From the NCBI RefSeq assembly GCF_002884445.1, contig NZ_KZ614144.1, forward strand, positions 4,632,094 through 4,696,093: a stretch of DNA of 64,000 bases. The letters are read 5' to 3'. The first letter of the stretch is position 1; every line of letters starts with the position of its first letter. The notes below the pieces were generated by a model. The model ran no database searches and had not been told where the DNA came from. It saw only the letters and a list, made by a program, of their open reading frames with translations. Positions 26,915-37,399 of this stretch are shown here, piece by piece. A program made the position numbers and the translations under genes. The stretch comes from Paenibacillus castaneae. GTDB lineage: Bacteria; Bacillota; Bacilli; Paenibacillales; Paenibacillaceae.

Positions 26915-27232
26915 TTATTCTTTTTCTAATGCTACTGCTGGTGCTGAAGTAATGATTTGGTTGATTGCACTGCGCTCAAAAGTCATTTTTGTTGTATCAT
27001 TGACACGAAGTACTACTGTATCATCAGTCAACTCTACTACAGTACCGTGCAAACCACCAATTGTTGAAATTTTATCGCCTTTTTTCAATTGGTTCAGCAT
27101 AGAAGAACGCTGTTTTTGTTTTTTCTGCTGCGGACGAATTAATAAGAAATAAAATACCGCAAACATAAGAACAAACGGCCATATCATTCCAATAATTCCA
27201 CTTCCGCCTGCTGCATCAGCTGCTAGCCACAT
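26915..27232 (-). CDS. yajC: Preprotein translocase accessory subunit YajC
   Basis: A 105-residue protein with one N-terminal helix (about residues 14-33, MIWPFVLMFAVFYFLLIRPQQKKQKQR) and a small cytoplasmic beta domain (KKGDKISTIGGLHGTV). YajC associates with SecDF at the Sec translocon. It follows tgt by 14 bp, with AAAAGGAGGGG upstream of the ATG, and is the last gene of the queA-tgt-yajC run. Confidence 0.95.
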   Translation of the reverse strand: MWLAADAAGGSGIIGMIWPFVLMFAVFYFLLIRPQQKKQKQRSSMLNQLKKGDKISTIGGLHGTVVELTDDTVVLRVNDTTKMTFERSAINQIITSAPAVALEKE

Positions 27233-27246
27233 AGAGACCCCTCCTT

Positions 27247-28404
<1,158 letters not shown>

Positions 28405-29451
28405 TTAATAAATAAACATGGCGTCGCCAAAGCTGAAAAAGCGATATTCGTTAGCTATTGCTTCTTCATATGCCCGCATGACTGCGTCTCGTCCAGCAAG
28501 TGCGCTTACAAGCATGACAAGGGTAGACTTCGGCAAATGAAAATTAGTTAGCAGCGCATTGACAAGCTTAAACGTATAGCCGGGGAAAATAAAGATAGAC
28601 GTCCAGCCATTGCATGCTTCAAGAGGTCCATCGCCGAAACGTGCCGCCAATGTTTCCAATGTTCTAGATGAGGTTGTCCCTACAGCAATTATACGCGCTC
28701 CGCTTAGCTTGGCTTCATTAATAATTGTCGCATTATGCTCATCCAGTTCATAATACTCTGCATGCATATCATGATCCTCAACAAGATCGACAGACATGGG
28801 GCGGAACGTACCCAGTCCCACATGAAGCGTGACGTAGGCCAGCTTCACGCCCTTCGCTTGAAGCCTCTTCAGGAATTCATCAGTGAAATGAAGGCCTGCC
28901 GTTGGTGCGGCAGCTGAACCCGCATGCTTGGAATAAACGGTCTGATACCGTTCCCGTTCCTCTAATCTTTCTTTGATATAAGGCGGCAGCGGCATTTCTC
29001 CGAGACGGTCCAGCAGCTCTTGGAATATGCCTTCATATTCGAAGCGAACTGTTCTTCCGCCCATCTCGCCCTCTGCTTCGATAACGGCTCTTAGCAAAGG
29101 ATTGCCGTTTCCGTCATCTCCGAAGGATAGTGCAGTTCCAATCTTTAAGCGTTTGGCAGGCTTGCCAAGCGCATCCCAGCTATCACCCTCCAGCTGCTTT
29201 AGAAGGAGCAGCTCCACCTTAGCCCCCGTGTCGCTCTTGATGCCTGTAAGTCTCGCTGGAATAACTCTCGTATCATTTAATACGAGCACATCTCCTTCTC
29301 CAACATACTGCTCTAAATCTGTAAAAGTGTTATGCGTCAATTCACCCGTTTGCTTGTTTAATGCAAGCAATCTTGATGCTGTCCGATCCAATAATGGTGT
29401 CTGAGCAATTAAATGTTCCGGCAATTCGAAATCAAACCAATTTACGTTCAT
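28405..29451 (-). CDS. queA: tRNA preQ1(34) S-adenosylmethionine ribosyltransferase-isomerase QueA
   Basis: A 348-residue enzyme that transfers and isomerises the ribosyl group of SAM onto preQ1 in tRNA, giving epoxyqueuosine. It starts [20 protein letters not shown] and shows [13 protein letters not shown] (about residues 54-66), the conserved TAGLHFT (about 188) and [13 protein letters not shown] (about 205-217), and ends with [11 protein letters not shown]. The AAGGA site overlaps the stop of the SpoIID-like gene 11 bp upstream, suggesting coupled translation in a ruvCAB-spoIID-like-queA-tgt-yajC run. Confidence 0.96.
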   Translation of the reverse strand: MNVNWFDFELPEHLIAQTPLLDRTASRLLALNKQTGELTHNTFTDLEQYVGEGDVLVLNDTRVIPARLTGIKSDTGAKVELLLLKQLEGDSWDALGKPAKRLKIGTALSFGDDGNGNPLLRAVIEAEGEMGGRTVRFEYEGIFQELLDRLGEMPLPPYIKERLEERERYQTVYSKHAGSAAAPTAGLHFTDEFLKRLQAKGVKLAYVTLHVGLGTFRPMSVDLVEDHDMHAEYYELDEHNATIINEAKLSGARIIAVGTTSSRTLETLAARFGDGPLEACNGWTSIFIFPGYTFKLVNALLTNFHLPKSTLVMLVSALAGRDAVMRAYEEAIANEYRFFSFGDAMFIY

Positions 29452-29461
29452 ATCGTATTAA

Positions 29462-31576
29462 TCATTCCTTAGCGATAGTTACATCTTTATAGTAGTATTT
29501 CAAAATATATTGATAGTCATACCCTTGCTGTGCCATGCTCAACGCGCCATATTGCGATAGACCGGCGCCGTGACCGTTGCCAGTTCCTATAAAACGGAAG
29601 GAAGGCTCCTTCGTAGATGCTCGAACCACTCCGTTTTTGTCAAGTATAAAGAGGTTAGTGCCTGCTGCTTCTGTTACTTTGCCGCCTGCGCTAATTGTAT
29701 AAACCGGTGCATTGTCTGACGGCTTCGTTCTTAAGGAGGAACGTGCGCCAAGCATTGTAACTTTAGCCGTTTCCTCTATCTTGAATAATGTGCTCGGCAG
29801 TGAGCCTTGTACGCCTAAGGCAGCACGGAATCCATCCGGATTTTTCACATCAACCTTTTGTCCGTTCGCCATGATTTCGATCGCTCGGCCTGATGCGCCG
29901 GTTTGGCTGATTTCTAGAGATCGAACAGCCGAGTTAAGCTTCGTTACAGCTCTTGCATTAATAGCAGTCTGCATTTCTTGCGGCGTATAAGGTCCCAGCA
30001 CCCAAGACATAGAGTTGGATTCAACCGTTTTTTCTAATACAACCACTTGTGTTCCGCTGTCCACTTGGCCAATTAATGCTACCGAATCTTGGATTAGGGG
30101 GTGCTTGCGCACTTTAGTGCCATTTGTATTCACTTTCAGTATACGGCTCCCAGCCGCAGTCTTAAGATTCGTTTCATCCAGCAAATCTTCGCGAATATAT
30201 CCAATGCCTCCACTCGGCAGTACAACTCTATACCAGCTATTCAAACCGACTTCCGAGGAACTGTCGGGACTTTTCACTGGCTGCAAATAAGCAACTGAAT
30301 TATTCCAAATTTCTTTCGCATCGGCCGTCATTCCACCGCCGTTAGCCGAGAATAGCGCCTCAATTACTTTTCCATTATAAAGCGCGACCTCACCCGCGGT
30401 ATCGGTTACTGCTGCAATTGTCGATGGACGCTCTGAGCCAGTTCCATAATAAGCTTGGCTCAAGGTTGTATCCACGACATGAGCGATTTGAAAGCCGAAT
30501 CCTTTATTTAAGGCATAGGTGCGAGCCGCTACTGCCTGCGCTTTGAGTGCTTCTGCCGGCCATGTCGGATACATCTCTACTCCAACTACCGAATATAAGT
30601 ATTCTTCGAAAGGAAGTTCATTTACGACAGCCATTTTCCCATTAAACACGCTAAGCTCAAATAATCCGCGATAAGTGCGATTACTTCGTTCGTTAAGCTT
30701 AATAGGTTCAAGGCTCCCAGATGAAATGATCACCTTCGCCGAATTGCCTGCGAACATATAAAGCTCTAAGCTCTGCTCGGCTTTGGCACTGACAGTATGA
30801 TCGTAACGAAGCAGCATATAAGGCGATTGCGTGTCAGCCTCCGTCAAATTTGCGCCATAAGGCGCTTTTGCTGCTGCTGACTTAGCAATTTGCAGTTCAG
30901 CTTCAGTAACCGCTGCACCGACCATTACGGAGTAGCTGGCTGTGCCAGCTTGCGGCGCACGCACCGCAACATACGCATCCAAGCCTATTGCGCCGAATCC
31001 GCTTGCAGCGGCTATAGCGGCCTCCTTGCTTGCCAGCGGCTCTGTTTCAAGATGAAGCGGTCCTTGCGTCACCGACTTGAATCCGCTAACCAACTTGGCC
31101 AGCTCGCTATCAGCGTTCCACTTGGTTTGTGCAGCCGCTGCTTCAGCCGCCGTTGCATATGTACCTTCCGCAACCTGATAGGTAATAGCTCCGTTTTTGG
31201 ATAATGAAGTCAGGAAAGCTGCTCCGCTCGCCGCCTGCACCCTTTTGGTAACAGCTAGAGCTGCTGCAAAGCTTGTGGATTCAAACAGCTTCACCTTATA
31301 ATCATCAACTGCAATGCGAATTTGTGAAGCAGCAGGAGCAGTAAACCAATTGCTAATGCCATCCGGCTGTCTCATTCCAATTCCCATCTCGCTAGCCGAA
31401 GAGAATGTAGTCGCAGGCGTTGTCTCAACTCCACTTAACTGCATGAACAAGGCGACACGAATGTTATCCAGTTTAGGCACTGCCGCCTGTGATGAAGAAG
31501 CTGTCCACGTAGATGCTAGCAGCATCATTGCAATTGTCATTATCATTAATCGCTTAAAAGGCCAATTGGTTCTCAT
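29462..31576 (-). CDS. Secreted SpoIID/LytB-domain protein
   Basis: A 704-residue exported protein. A signal peptide (about residues 1-32, ending SSSQAA) is followed by an Ala-rich region with SPOR-like repeats (AATYQVAEGTYATAAEAAAAQ), then the SpoIID domain (about 285-430, VVNELPFEEYLYSVVGVEMYPTWPAEALKAQAVAARTYA). An SH3-like segment precedes the C-terminal part with GTGNGHGAGLSQYGA, the second conserved SpoIID block. SpoIID itself is a lytic transglycosylase in engulfment; this longer type is more likely a general peptidoglycan-remodelling or germination/sporulation protein. GAGGGGGAGA lies before the ATG. It is wedged between ruvB and queA, which are adjacent in B. subtilis. Confidence 0.88.
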   Translation of the reverse strand: MRTNWPFKRLMIMTIAMMLLASTWTASSSQAAVPKLDNIRVALFMQLSGVETTPATTFSSASEMGIGMRQPDGISNWFTAPAASQIRIAVDDYKVKLFESTSFAAALAVTKRVQAASGAAFLTSLSKNGAITYQVAEGTYATAAEAAAAQTKWNADSELAKLVSGFKSVTQGPLHLETEPLASKEAAIAAASGFGAIGLDAYVAVRAPQAGTASYSVMVGAAVTEAELQIAKSAAAKAPYGANLTEADTQSPYMLLRYDHTVSAKAEQSLELYMFAGNSAKVIISSGSLEPIKLNERSNRTYRGLFELSVFNGKMAVVNELPFEEYLYSVVGVEMYPTWPAEALKAQAVAARTYALNKGFGFQIAHVVDTTLSQAYYGTGSERPSTIAAVTDTAGEVALYNGKVIEALFSANGGGMTADAKEIWNNSVAYLQPVKSPDSSSEVGLNSWYRVVLPSGGIGYIREDLLDETNLKTAAGSRILKVNTNGTKVRKHPLIQDSVALIGQVDSGTQVVVLEKTVESNSMSWVLGPYTPQEMQTAINARAVTKLNSAVRSLEISQTGASGRAIEIMANGQKVDVKNPDGFRAALGVQGSLPSTLFKIEETAKVTMLGARSSLRTKPSDNAPVYTISAGGKVTEAAGTNLFILDKNGVVRASTKEPSFRFIGTGNGHGAGLSQYGALSMAQQGYDYQYILKYYYKDVTIAKE

Positions 31577-31627
31577 CGTCTTTGCTCTCCCCCTCGATCT
31601 GTTGCTTCCTCGCGTCCCATGTCTCGA

Positions 31628-32629
31628 TTACTTCTCTGGCACAGGTAATCCGAGATGGCGATATGCGCTATCAGTCGCTATGCGTCCGCGCGGCGTGCGC
31701 TGCAAAAAACCGATCTGCATGAGATACGGCTCATATACGTCTTCAATGGTTTGACTCTCTTCACCGATAGTAGCGGCAATCGTATCCAGACCAACAGGTC
31801 GTCCTGCGAAGGTTGTCATCATCGCTTGAAGCATTTTGTAATCAATATTATCGAGTCCCCTTGGATCAACCTGCAGCAGCTCCAGAGCCGAACGTGCAAT
31901 ATCATGCGTAATGACGCCATCGCCCCGAACCTGCGCAAAGTCACGCACACGCTTGAGCAGCCGATTCGCGATACGCGGCGTTCCGCGTGAACGCATTGCA
32001 ATCTCAGAAGCCGCCTCTCCCACGATGCCGACATCCAAAATTTCTGCGGTTCTTGCCACAATAAACGCAAGCTCATCTATCGTATAAAATTCTAGACGGC
32101 TTACAACTCCAAACCGGTCACGGAGCGGTGCGGAGAGCAAGCCGGCACGTGTCGTAGCCCCTATGAGTGTGAATGGCGGCAAATCAAGTCTGACCGAGCG
32201 GGCGCTCGGACCTTTGCCGATCATAATATCCAGCGCGAAATCCTCCATTGCCGGATACAGCACTTCTTCTACGGTGCGATGCAGCCGATGAATCTCATCG
32301 ATGAAAAGCACATCACCCTCCTGCAGATTCGTAAGCAATGCTGCAAGATCACCCGGTCGTTCAATGGCTGGCCCCGAGGTTGTGCGAAGACTTACGCCCA
32401 GCTCATTAGCAATAATGTTGGACAGCGTCGTCTTCCCCAGACCCGGCGGTCCGTATAGAAGCACATGATCGAGTGCTTCTTTGCGCATTTTGGCCGCCTC
32501 AATATAAATTTTCAAATTTTCCTTAGCCTTTGTTTGTCCAATATATTCGGCCAAATAACGGGGACGCAAGCTAAGCTCAACCGCTTGATCCTCCATCATA
32601 AGGTTTGCGGAAATGATTCTATCATCCAC
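31628..32629 (-). CDS. ruvB: Holliday junction branch-migration helicase RuvB
   Basis: A 333-residue AAA+ motor that drives branch migration with RuvA. Walker [10 protein letters not shown] (about residues 60-68), Walker [10 protein letters not shown] (about 109-117), sensor 1 GATTRAG (about 160) and a C-terminal winged-helix domain with [19 protein letters not shown] are all intact. The start is a GTG at 32629 with GGGAG about ten bases upstream. It follows ruvA by 20 bp. Confidence 0.97.
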   Translation of the reverse strand: MDDRIISANLMMEDQAVELSLRPRYLAEYIGQTKAKENLKIYIEAAKMRKEALDHVLLYGPPGLGKTTLSNIIANELGVSLRTTSGPAIERPGDLAALLTNLQEGDVLFIDEIHRLHRTVEEVLYPAMEDFALDIMIGKGPSARSVRLDLPPFTLIGATTRAGLLSAPLRDRFGVVSRLEFYTIDELAFIVARTAEILDVGIVGEAASEIAMRSRGTPRIANRLLKRVRDFAQVRGDGVITHDIARSALELLQVDPRGLDNIDYKMLQAMMTTFAGRPVGLDTIAATIGEESQTIEDVYEPYLMQIGFLQRTPRGRIATDSAYRHLGLPVPEK

Positions 32630-32648
32630 CTGCGTTCATCTCCCTCTG

Positions 32649-33284
32649 TCAGCCTTTAAAGAGCTGCTGCAAAGCCCGCTTCATTAAAGAATCGACCGTT
32701 TCCTCCGGTGTTACAGTGTTTTGCAAGCCTGTCCATGCACGATCCAGCTCTGCCGCTGTATATCCGAGGGCAGCAAGCGCTTCGCGCGCTTCCGACCACG
32801 CCGTTCCGGCACCTTGACCCGAATGTTTGCTGGAGGTAAGATCCAGCGCTACGCCAGCGGCTGTCAATAAGCCTCCATCTAGTCCAGCGCCAATCAGCTT
32901 ATCCTTCAAATCCAGAATCATCCTCTGCGCGGTTTTCTTCCCAATACCGGGAAGCTTCGTCAGAAAAGCGATATTCTCTTGTTGAATAGCTGCAATAACG
33001 GCATCCGGCCGGCCTCCCGATAAAATGCCTAATGCCACGCGCGGTCCTATGCCCGACACCTCAAGCAATTTGCGGAACAGCGTCTGCTCCTCGCGTGTTT
33101 CAAAGCCAAACAATAGAATAGCATCCTCGCGAACGTTATGATGAATATAGACGGTTACAGGCTCTTCTTTTTTTGCAAAAGCATAAGGATTTGGTGTAAA
33201 TACACGGTAACCTGTATCTCTAACGTCCAGAACGATATATTCCGACTCTAAATGAACGACAAGGCCTCTCAAGAAATCGATCAC
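32649..33284 (-). CDS. ruvA: Holliday junction DNA helicase subunit RuvA
   Basis: A 211-residue junction-binding protein. It has an N-terminal OB-fold (about residues 1-62), two helix-hairpin-helix motifs (ISGIGPRVALGIL and LPGIGKKTAQRMILDLKDK, about 72-132) and a C-terminal domain III (about 160-208, ALAALGYTAAELDRA) that contacts RuvB. The GTG start at 33284 overlaps the ruvC stop by four bases (GTGA), so translation is coupled. Confidence 0.97.
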   Translation of the reverse strand: MIDFLRGLVVHLESEYIVLDVRDTGYRVFTPNPYAFAKKEEPVTVYIHHNVREDAILLFGFETREEQTLFRKLLEVSGIGPRVALGILSGGRPDAVIAAIQQENIAFLTKLPGIGKKTAQRMILDLKDKLIGAGLDGGLLTAAGVALDLTSSKHSGQGAGTAWSEAREALAALGYTAAELDRAWTGLQNTVTPEETVDSLMKRALQQLFKG

Positions 33285-33784
33285 GAACGTTTCACCTCAT
33301 TTATTTTCTGTGTCAGGACAGCAGAGTGCGCATGGCAAATGGCAACCGCAAGCGCATCTGCTACATCATCGGGCTTCGGCACAACAGCAAGCTTAAGAAA
33401 CATTTTGACCATTTCCTGCACTTGCTTCTTCTCTGCTTTGCCATAACCGACTACAGCCTGTTTAACCTGAAGCGGCGTATATTCTCCAATAGGCAAACCG
33501 CGCTGCGCTGCAGCCAATATAACAGCTCCTCTGGCTTGCGCCACATCAAAAGCTGTAGTCACATTTCGATTGAAAAAAAGCTTCTCTACCGCAACGGAAT
33601 CCGGCTTGTATTTATCCATCAATGCGCATGCAGACTCATATACTTGCAGCAGGCGCTGTTCAGGAGGGGTATGAGCTTCCGTCTGTATAGCGCCATATTG
33701 CACAGGTGTGAGCTTATGTCCAACTTTATCTATAAATCCAAAACCTACTATTGCAATACCAGGGTCAATCCCAAGAACACGCAA
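33281..33784 (-). CDS. ruvC: Holliday junction resolvase RuvC
   Basis: A 167-residue RNase H-fold endonuclease that cuts Holliday junctions with RuvAB. The acidic metal ligands are visible: D7 in GIDPG, Glu in VAVEKLFF (about 68) and the pair in PDDVADALAVAICH (about 138-141). The start is a TTG at 33784 with AAGGAG eight bases upstream. B. subtilis has no ruvC and uses RecU instead, so this is a lineage difference. A decayed copy of the ATGCTTACGAAG leader repeat lies directly in front of its ribosome site. Confidence 0.95.
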   Translation of the reverse strand: MRVLGIDPGIAIVGFGFIDKVGHKLTPVQYGAIQTEAHTPPEQRLLQVYESACALMDKYKPDSVAVEKLFFNRNVTTAFDVAQARGAVILAAAQRGLPIGEYTPLQVKQAVVGYGKAEKKQVQEMVKMFLKLAVVPKPDDVADALAVAICHAHSAVLTQKINEVKRS

Positions 33785-33793
33785 ACCGCCAAC

Positions 33794-33872
33794 TCCTTAA
33801 AAAATTCCATGTGAAACTCGCTTCCAAAGCATGCCTTTCAGTACGCGAAGCAAAAGTTGCTTCAACCATTAT
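33794..33872 (-). repeat. Decayed leader repeat in front of ruvC (array D)
   Basis: Read on the minus strand, 33835-33794 gives GCATGCTTTGGAAGCGAG followed by TTTCAC and TTTTTTAAGGAG, matching array A units with changes and ending on the ruvC ribosome site. A second degraded unit upstream (33872-33845) reads TTGAAGCAACTTTTGCTTC. The GAAGC words of the two are 39 bases apart, close to the 41-bp period of arrays A and B. Confidence 0.6.
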
Positions 33873-33927
33873 AGCAAAAGATGGCGGGAATGAGAACGCG
33901 CGTTTGATATTTAAGCCAATAGACACA

Positions 33928-33976
33928 AAGAAAAGAGGACGTATCGCTGCTGGAGCGCGTCCTCTTCTCTTTTTAT
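33928..33976. terminator. Terminator downstream of bofC
   Basis: AAGAGGACG pairs with CGTCCTCTT around a loop of about 16 bases, with T-rich tracts on both strands. It separates bofC from ruvC. Confidence 0.85.
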
Positions 33977-33980
33977 TCGA

Positions 33981-34610
33981 TTAATAGGCTGGCTTCATCA
34001 CTTTCTGATTAAGCTCTATCGCATAGTCGCTGTAAGTCGATAGCACACTATTGTATTCATCGATGTCGCTTATTCGAATTCCTTTGGCTAGCTGATCCAG
34101 CTTGTCCTGCGGGAGACTGCTCTCTAGGTAATGAACATCAAGCTGAAAAAAAGTACGTACTACTTTTTCTTTTTTCGGTACGCCATCATACAATGTTAAA
34201 TTCCCTTTTTTATCCAACCCCATATAAGCATTCGCCTTGCAGTGCTCAGACAGATCGTCAACGTGCTGTTCTAGAAATACAGTATTGCTCTCATTGCCCA
34301 GCTTACCTTTCCACTTTGGATTCTCCTTCATTAACTGCTGGATCTGATCTGTCATCATGATCCCAAGAGGTTTGATTTCATCTCCACATACGTATACACG
34401 ATGGAGCTTAACCGACCAAGGCTTCTCTTTCTCCAATAACATTTGAGTAAAGTCAGACTGCTCCGGAGAAAAAGCATACATTTGAACAGTATGAATCGGG
34501 ATCAACCAGCCGATCAACAAGCTTAATAACATACATCCCAGCATCCACATCGGACGGCGCTTGCGGCGAAACCGTTTTTTCAATTTTTTCCAAAGGCTGA
34601 ATTCCATCAT
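33981..34610 (-). CDS. bofC: BofC, forespore regulator of the sigma-K checkpoint
   Basis: A 209-residue protein. A basic N-terminus leads into one hydrophobic segment (about residues 22-42, WMLGCMLLSLLIGWLIPIHTVQMYAF), followed by an extracytoplasmic part with VKLHRVYVCGDEIKPLGIM and a C-terminal BofC domain (about 110-205, GNESNTVFLEQHVDDLSEHCKANAYMGL). In B. subtilis BofC restrains SpoIVB in the intermembrane space of the forespore and so times sigma-K activation. The start at 34610 has AAGGGG eight bases upstream. Its place beside ruv genes matches B. subtilis. Divergence is high, so the call rests partly on context. Confidence 0.8.
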   Translation of the reverse strand: MMEFSLWKKLKKRFRRKRRPMWMLGCMLLSLLIGWLIPIHTVQMYAFSPEQSDFTQMLLEKEKPWSVKLHRVYVCGDEIKPLGIMMTDQIQQLMKENPKWKGKLGNESNTVFLEQHVDDLSEHCKANAYMGLDKKGNLTLYDGVPKKEKVVRTFFQLDVHYLESSLPQDKLDQLAKGIRISDIDEYNSVLSTYSDYAIELNQKVMKPAY

Positions 34611-34710
34611 AAGGAAGACCCCTTCATTATATTTTCTGATAGTGTGCGCCAATCATACATAATTATTCTCATTCATCTACAATATACAAATTTCTTCTGA
34701 TTCCATAACG

Positions 34711-34758
34711 AAAAAAAACCTCCGTCCTCTCTGTTTGGCAGAGAGAGCAGAGGCTCTT
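34711..34758 (-). terminator. Terminator of the LysM repeat gene
   Basis: CCTCTGCTCTCTCTG pairs with CAGAGAGGACGGAGG around a short loop, followed on the minus strand by eight Ts. Confidence 0.9.
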
Positions 34759-34767
34759 AACTTGAAC

Positions 34768-37218
34768 TTAACGATTAATCCACGGTTGATTGTTGCGATT
34801 TTTTGTTTTGCTAGGGCGTGATGTGACTGTGCGGATGACCGCTTTTTTTGAATTTTTTCGCGGAACTGCTGTTTTTACTGCTTTTGGCGTTTCTACCTCT
34901 ACTTGTTTAGCGGTAGACGGCTCCGAGCGATTGCCTTTGCAGCCGCAATCCGACTTATTAGCATTCGCACTGACTCCTGCCGTTTGTGGCCAAGCGGGAT
35001 ATGGCGGGTATGACGGATATGGCGGAAAACCAGCGGCGGAATAACCATACCCTTGCCCGAAATCAGGCTGCATATTCTCTTGAGTAACGAAGTCATTGCT
35101 ATAGCTGTAGCCGTGTCCGTAACCATAATCATTCTGCATGAACTCCGGCGATACCATATTATTCACGTGACCGTAGCCGCCGAATTGCTGCATATTAGCA
35201 GGAGATACCCAGCCCTGGTTCGGCTGTGTTTCCATCGGTGATACCATGCTTTGATTCGGCCCTGTTGATTGTGGAGATACCCAGCCCTGGTTCGGCTGTG
35301 TTGCCATCGGCGATACCATGCTTTGATTCGGCCCTGTCATTTGCGGCGATACCATACTTTGATTCGGCCATGTTGATTGTGGAGATACCCAGCCCTGGTT
35401 CGGCTGTGTTGCCATCGGCGATACCATGCTTTGATATGGTCCTGTCATTTGCGGTGATACCATGCTTTGATTCGGTCCTGTTGATTGCGGGGATACCCAA
35501 CCCTGGTTCGGCTTTGTTCCCATTGGCGATACCATGCCTTGATTTGGACCTGTCATTTGCGGTGATACCATACTTTGATTCGGCCCTGTTGATTGCGGGG
35601 ATACCCAACCCTGGTTCGGCTTTGTTCCCATTGGCGATACCATGCCTTGATTTGGACCTGTCATTTGCGGTGATACCATACTTTGATTCGGCCCTATTGA
35701 TTGCGGGGATACCCAACCCTGGTTCGGCTTTGTTCCCATTGGCGATACCATGCCTTGATTTGGACCTGTCATTTGCGGTGATACCATGCTTTGATTCGGC
35801 CCTATTGATTGCGGCGATACCATGCTTTGATTCGGCCCTGTTGATTGCGGTGATACCATACTTTGATTCGGTCCTGTTGATTGCGGTGATACCATGCCTT
35901 GATTTGGCCCTGTTGATTGCGGTGATACCATGCTTTGATTCGGTCCTGTTGATTGCGGTGATACCATGCCTTGATTTGGCCCTGTTGATTGCGGTGATAC
36001 CATGCCTTGGTTCGACTGTGTTCCCAACGTTGATAACATGCCTTGATTCGGTCCTGTTGATTGCGGGGAAACCCAGCTTTGGTTAGGCATTGCCGAGGCT
36101 CCTGCAAGCATATTGCTGTTTCCCTCTGCTCCTTGCGACTGTGGACTTACCATTTGATTTCCATAGCCCCATCCTGGGCCAGCACTTAACGGCATAATGG
36201 ATGAAGGGGCAGAGAAGCTGCCTACATAGACCGTTCCCGGCGGGCATTCATATGGTGATCCAAGCCCTTCGCTGAGAGGGCTAACCATGTTGCCAAACGG
36301 CATAGGCTGATGCCATCCGCCATAACCATACCCATGCCCTGTATGAGCTGGCATAGTCATAGGCTGACTATATCCGTATCCACTATAAATCGGTTGCTGC
36401 GCAATTGGAGAAACCATCTCCGGCGCCTTTGGCAGATCATACAAGGACAACGCCTCCGTAGCGGGAATGCCATACTGCTTGAATAAATCAACATTAGGCT
36501 TGTATTCCGAATGAATGGGACTAAGCTTCTTCTCCACCGGCTTTTCGATCGGCAGAGCTTTTTTTGCTGGTTCTACCGCTGCAGCTTTAGGAGCCGGAAG
36601 CGGTGCTGGAGTGACGGGCTTTACAATCGGTGCAGTTTGTATTTTCTCCTGAACTGGAGCGGCCTGCTGCTCAATTGGTTTAACAGGAGCGGCCTGCTGT
36701 TCAACAGGTTTAACAGGGGCGTTAGGCGCTTTCTCTGTTACTGGGCCCGTCGGTGTTTTTCCGATAATTGGAGCTGTGGAAAGCTTCCCTACCAAGCCCT
36801 GTACACCTTGCATAATGGAGCTTGGGTGAAGAGGATGATTGGCTTCGTTTGGCTGCGGACCCGGCATTTCCGGCGACATACTGCCTGCCTTAGGTATGTT
36901 TACTACCTCACCTGTGAGCAATACATTCGGATTTTTCAATTGTGGATTTGCTTTAATCATATCCGCCAGCGGCACACCCCAAGCCTTGGAGAGCTTCCAA
37001 AGCGTATCGCCCTGCTTTACGATATGCTGATGCATGATGTCCATTCCACCGCTTGAGCCTTCCGTCTGGCTTGACGGAATTTTCAGCTTAGTGCCTACAT
37101 CAATAACATCTGGATTCGTAATGCCCGGATTCAGTTTCAGAATCTCTTCCAACGATACATTATACTTCTGAGCAATAAAGTATAACGAATCGCCTTTTTT
37201 AACAATATGGATTTTCAC
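34768..37218 (-). CDS. LysM spore-coat-like protein (SafA-type) with 24 tandem 12-residue repeats
   Basis: About 816 residues. Two N-terminal LysM domains (about residues 1-47 and 65-110, HIVKKGDSLYFIAQKYNVS and HIVKQGDTLWKLSKAWGVP) bind peptidoglycan. A Pro/Ala/Lys-rich linker (about 125-240) with repeated APVKPIEQQA follows, then a Gly/Tyr-rich zone, then 24 copies of a 12-residue repeat of the form (M/W)VSPQ-STGPNQ(S/G) (DNA about 35212-36075), a Gly/Tyr-rich zone and a basic Cys-containing tail (SDCGCKG). There is no signal peptide, fitting mother-cell assembly onto the spore. B. subtilis safA lies in the same neighbourhood. GTG at 37218 with GGAGGT nine bases upstream is the start; an upstream ATG at 37263 lacks support. 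It is not recognised as a characterised protein beyond the LysM part. Confidence 0.82.
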   Translation of the reverse strand: MKIHIVKKGDSLYFIAQKYNVSLEEILKLNPGITNPDVIDVGTKLKIPSSQTEGSSGGMDIMHQHIVKQGDTLWKLSKAWGVPLADMIKANPQLKNPNVLLTGEVVNIPKAGSMSPEMPGPQPNEANHPLHPSSIMQGVQGLVGKLSTAPIIGKTPTGPVTEKAPNAPVKPVEQQAAPVKPIEQQAAPVQEKIQTAPIVKPVTPAPLPAPKAAAVEPAKKALPIEKPVEKKLSPIHSEYKPNVDLFKQYGIPATEALSLYDLPKAPEMVSPIAQQPIYSGYGYSQPMTMPAHTGHGYGYGGWHQPMPFGNMVSPLSEGLGSPYECPPGTVYVGSFSAPSSIMPLSAGPGWGYGNQMVSPQSQGAEGNSNMLAGASAMPNQSWVSPQSTGPNQGMLSTLGTQSNQGMVSPQSTGPNQGMVSPQSTGPNQSMVSPQSTGPNQGMVSPQSTGPNQSMVSPQSTGPNQSMVSPQSIGPNQSMVSPQMTGPNQGMVSPMGTKPNQGWVSPQSIGPNQSMVSPQMTGPNQGMVSPMGTKPNQGWVSPQSTGPNQSMVSPQMTGPNQGMVSPMGTKPNQGWVSPQSTGPNQSMVSPQMTGPYQSMVSPMATQPNQGWVSPQSTWPNQSMVSPQMTGPNQSMVSPMATQPNQGWVSPQSTGPNQSMVSPMETQPNQGWVSPANMQQFGGYGHVNNMVSPEFMQNDYGYGHGYSYSNDFVTQENMQPDFGQGYGYSAAGFPPYPSYPPYPAWPQTAGVSANANKSDCGCKGNRSEPSTAKQVEVETPKAVKTAVPRKNSKKAVIRTVTSRPSKTKNRNNQPWINR
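35212..36075 (-). repeat. 36-bp coding tandem repeats in the LysM gene
   Basis: Twenty-four in-frame 36-bp units encode 12-residue repeats. From the ninth unit on they form a higher-order 108-bp pattern (MVSPQMTGPNQG, MVSPMGTKPNQG, WVSPQSTGPNQS), repeated about five times, which points to recent unequal crossing-over or slippage. Confidence 0.95.
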
Positions 37219-37322
37219 TCGCTGATTACCTCCTATCACGTTCTGAATAACTCGGCACGGCAAGTGCCTGCTATCAATCCTTACATCTTATGCAGAACAT
37301 AGGCAGGTGTCTCCTATTTCAC

Positions 37323-37382
37323 AAAAAAAATAGTAAAAGCCGGAACACCTTTTGAGTGAACCGGCTTTTACCACTATTTTAT
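37323..37382. terminator. Terminator downstream of pheA
   Basis: AATAGTAAAAGCCGG pairs with CCGGCTTTTACCACTATT around a 17-base loop, flanked by A- and T-runs on both strands. Confidence 0.9.
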
Positions 37383-37399
37383 TACGATTGCGTTGCTGT

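Noticed and set aside
35226-36086. Plus-strand open frame of 286 residues opposite the LysM gene repeats
   Set aside because: It is the mirror of 36-bp in-frame repeats of the minus-strand gene, with no ribosome site and a composition that follows directly from the complement.
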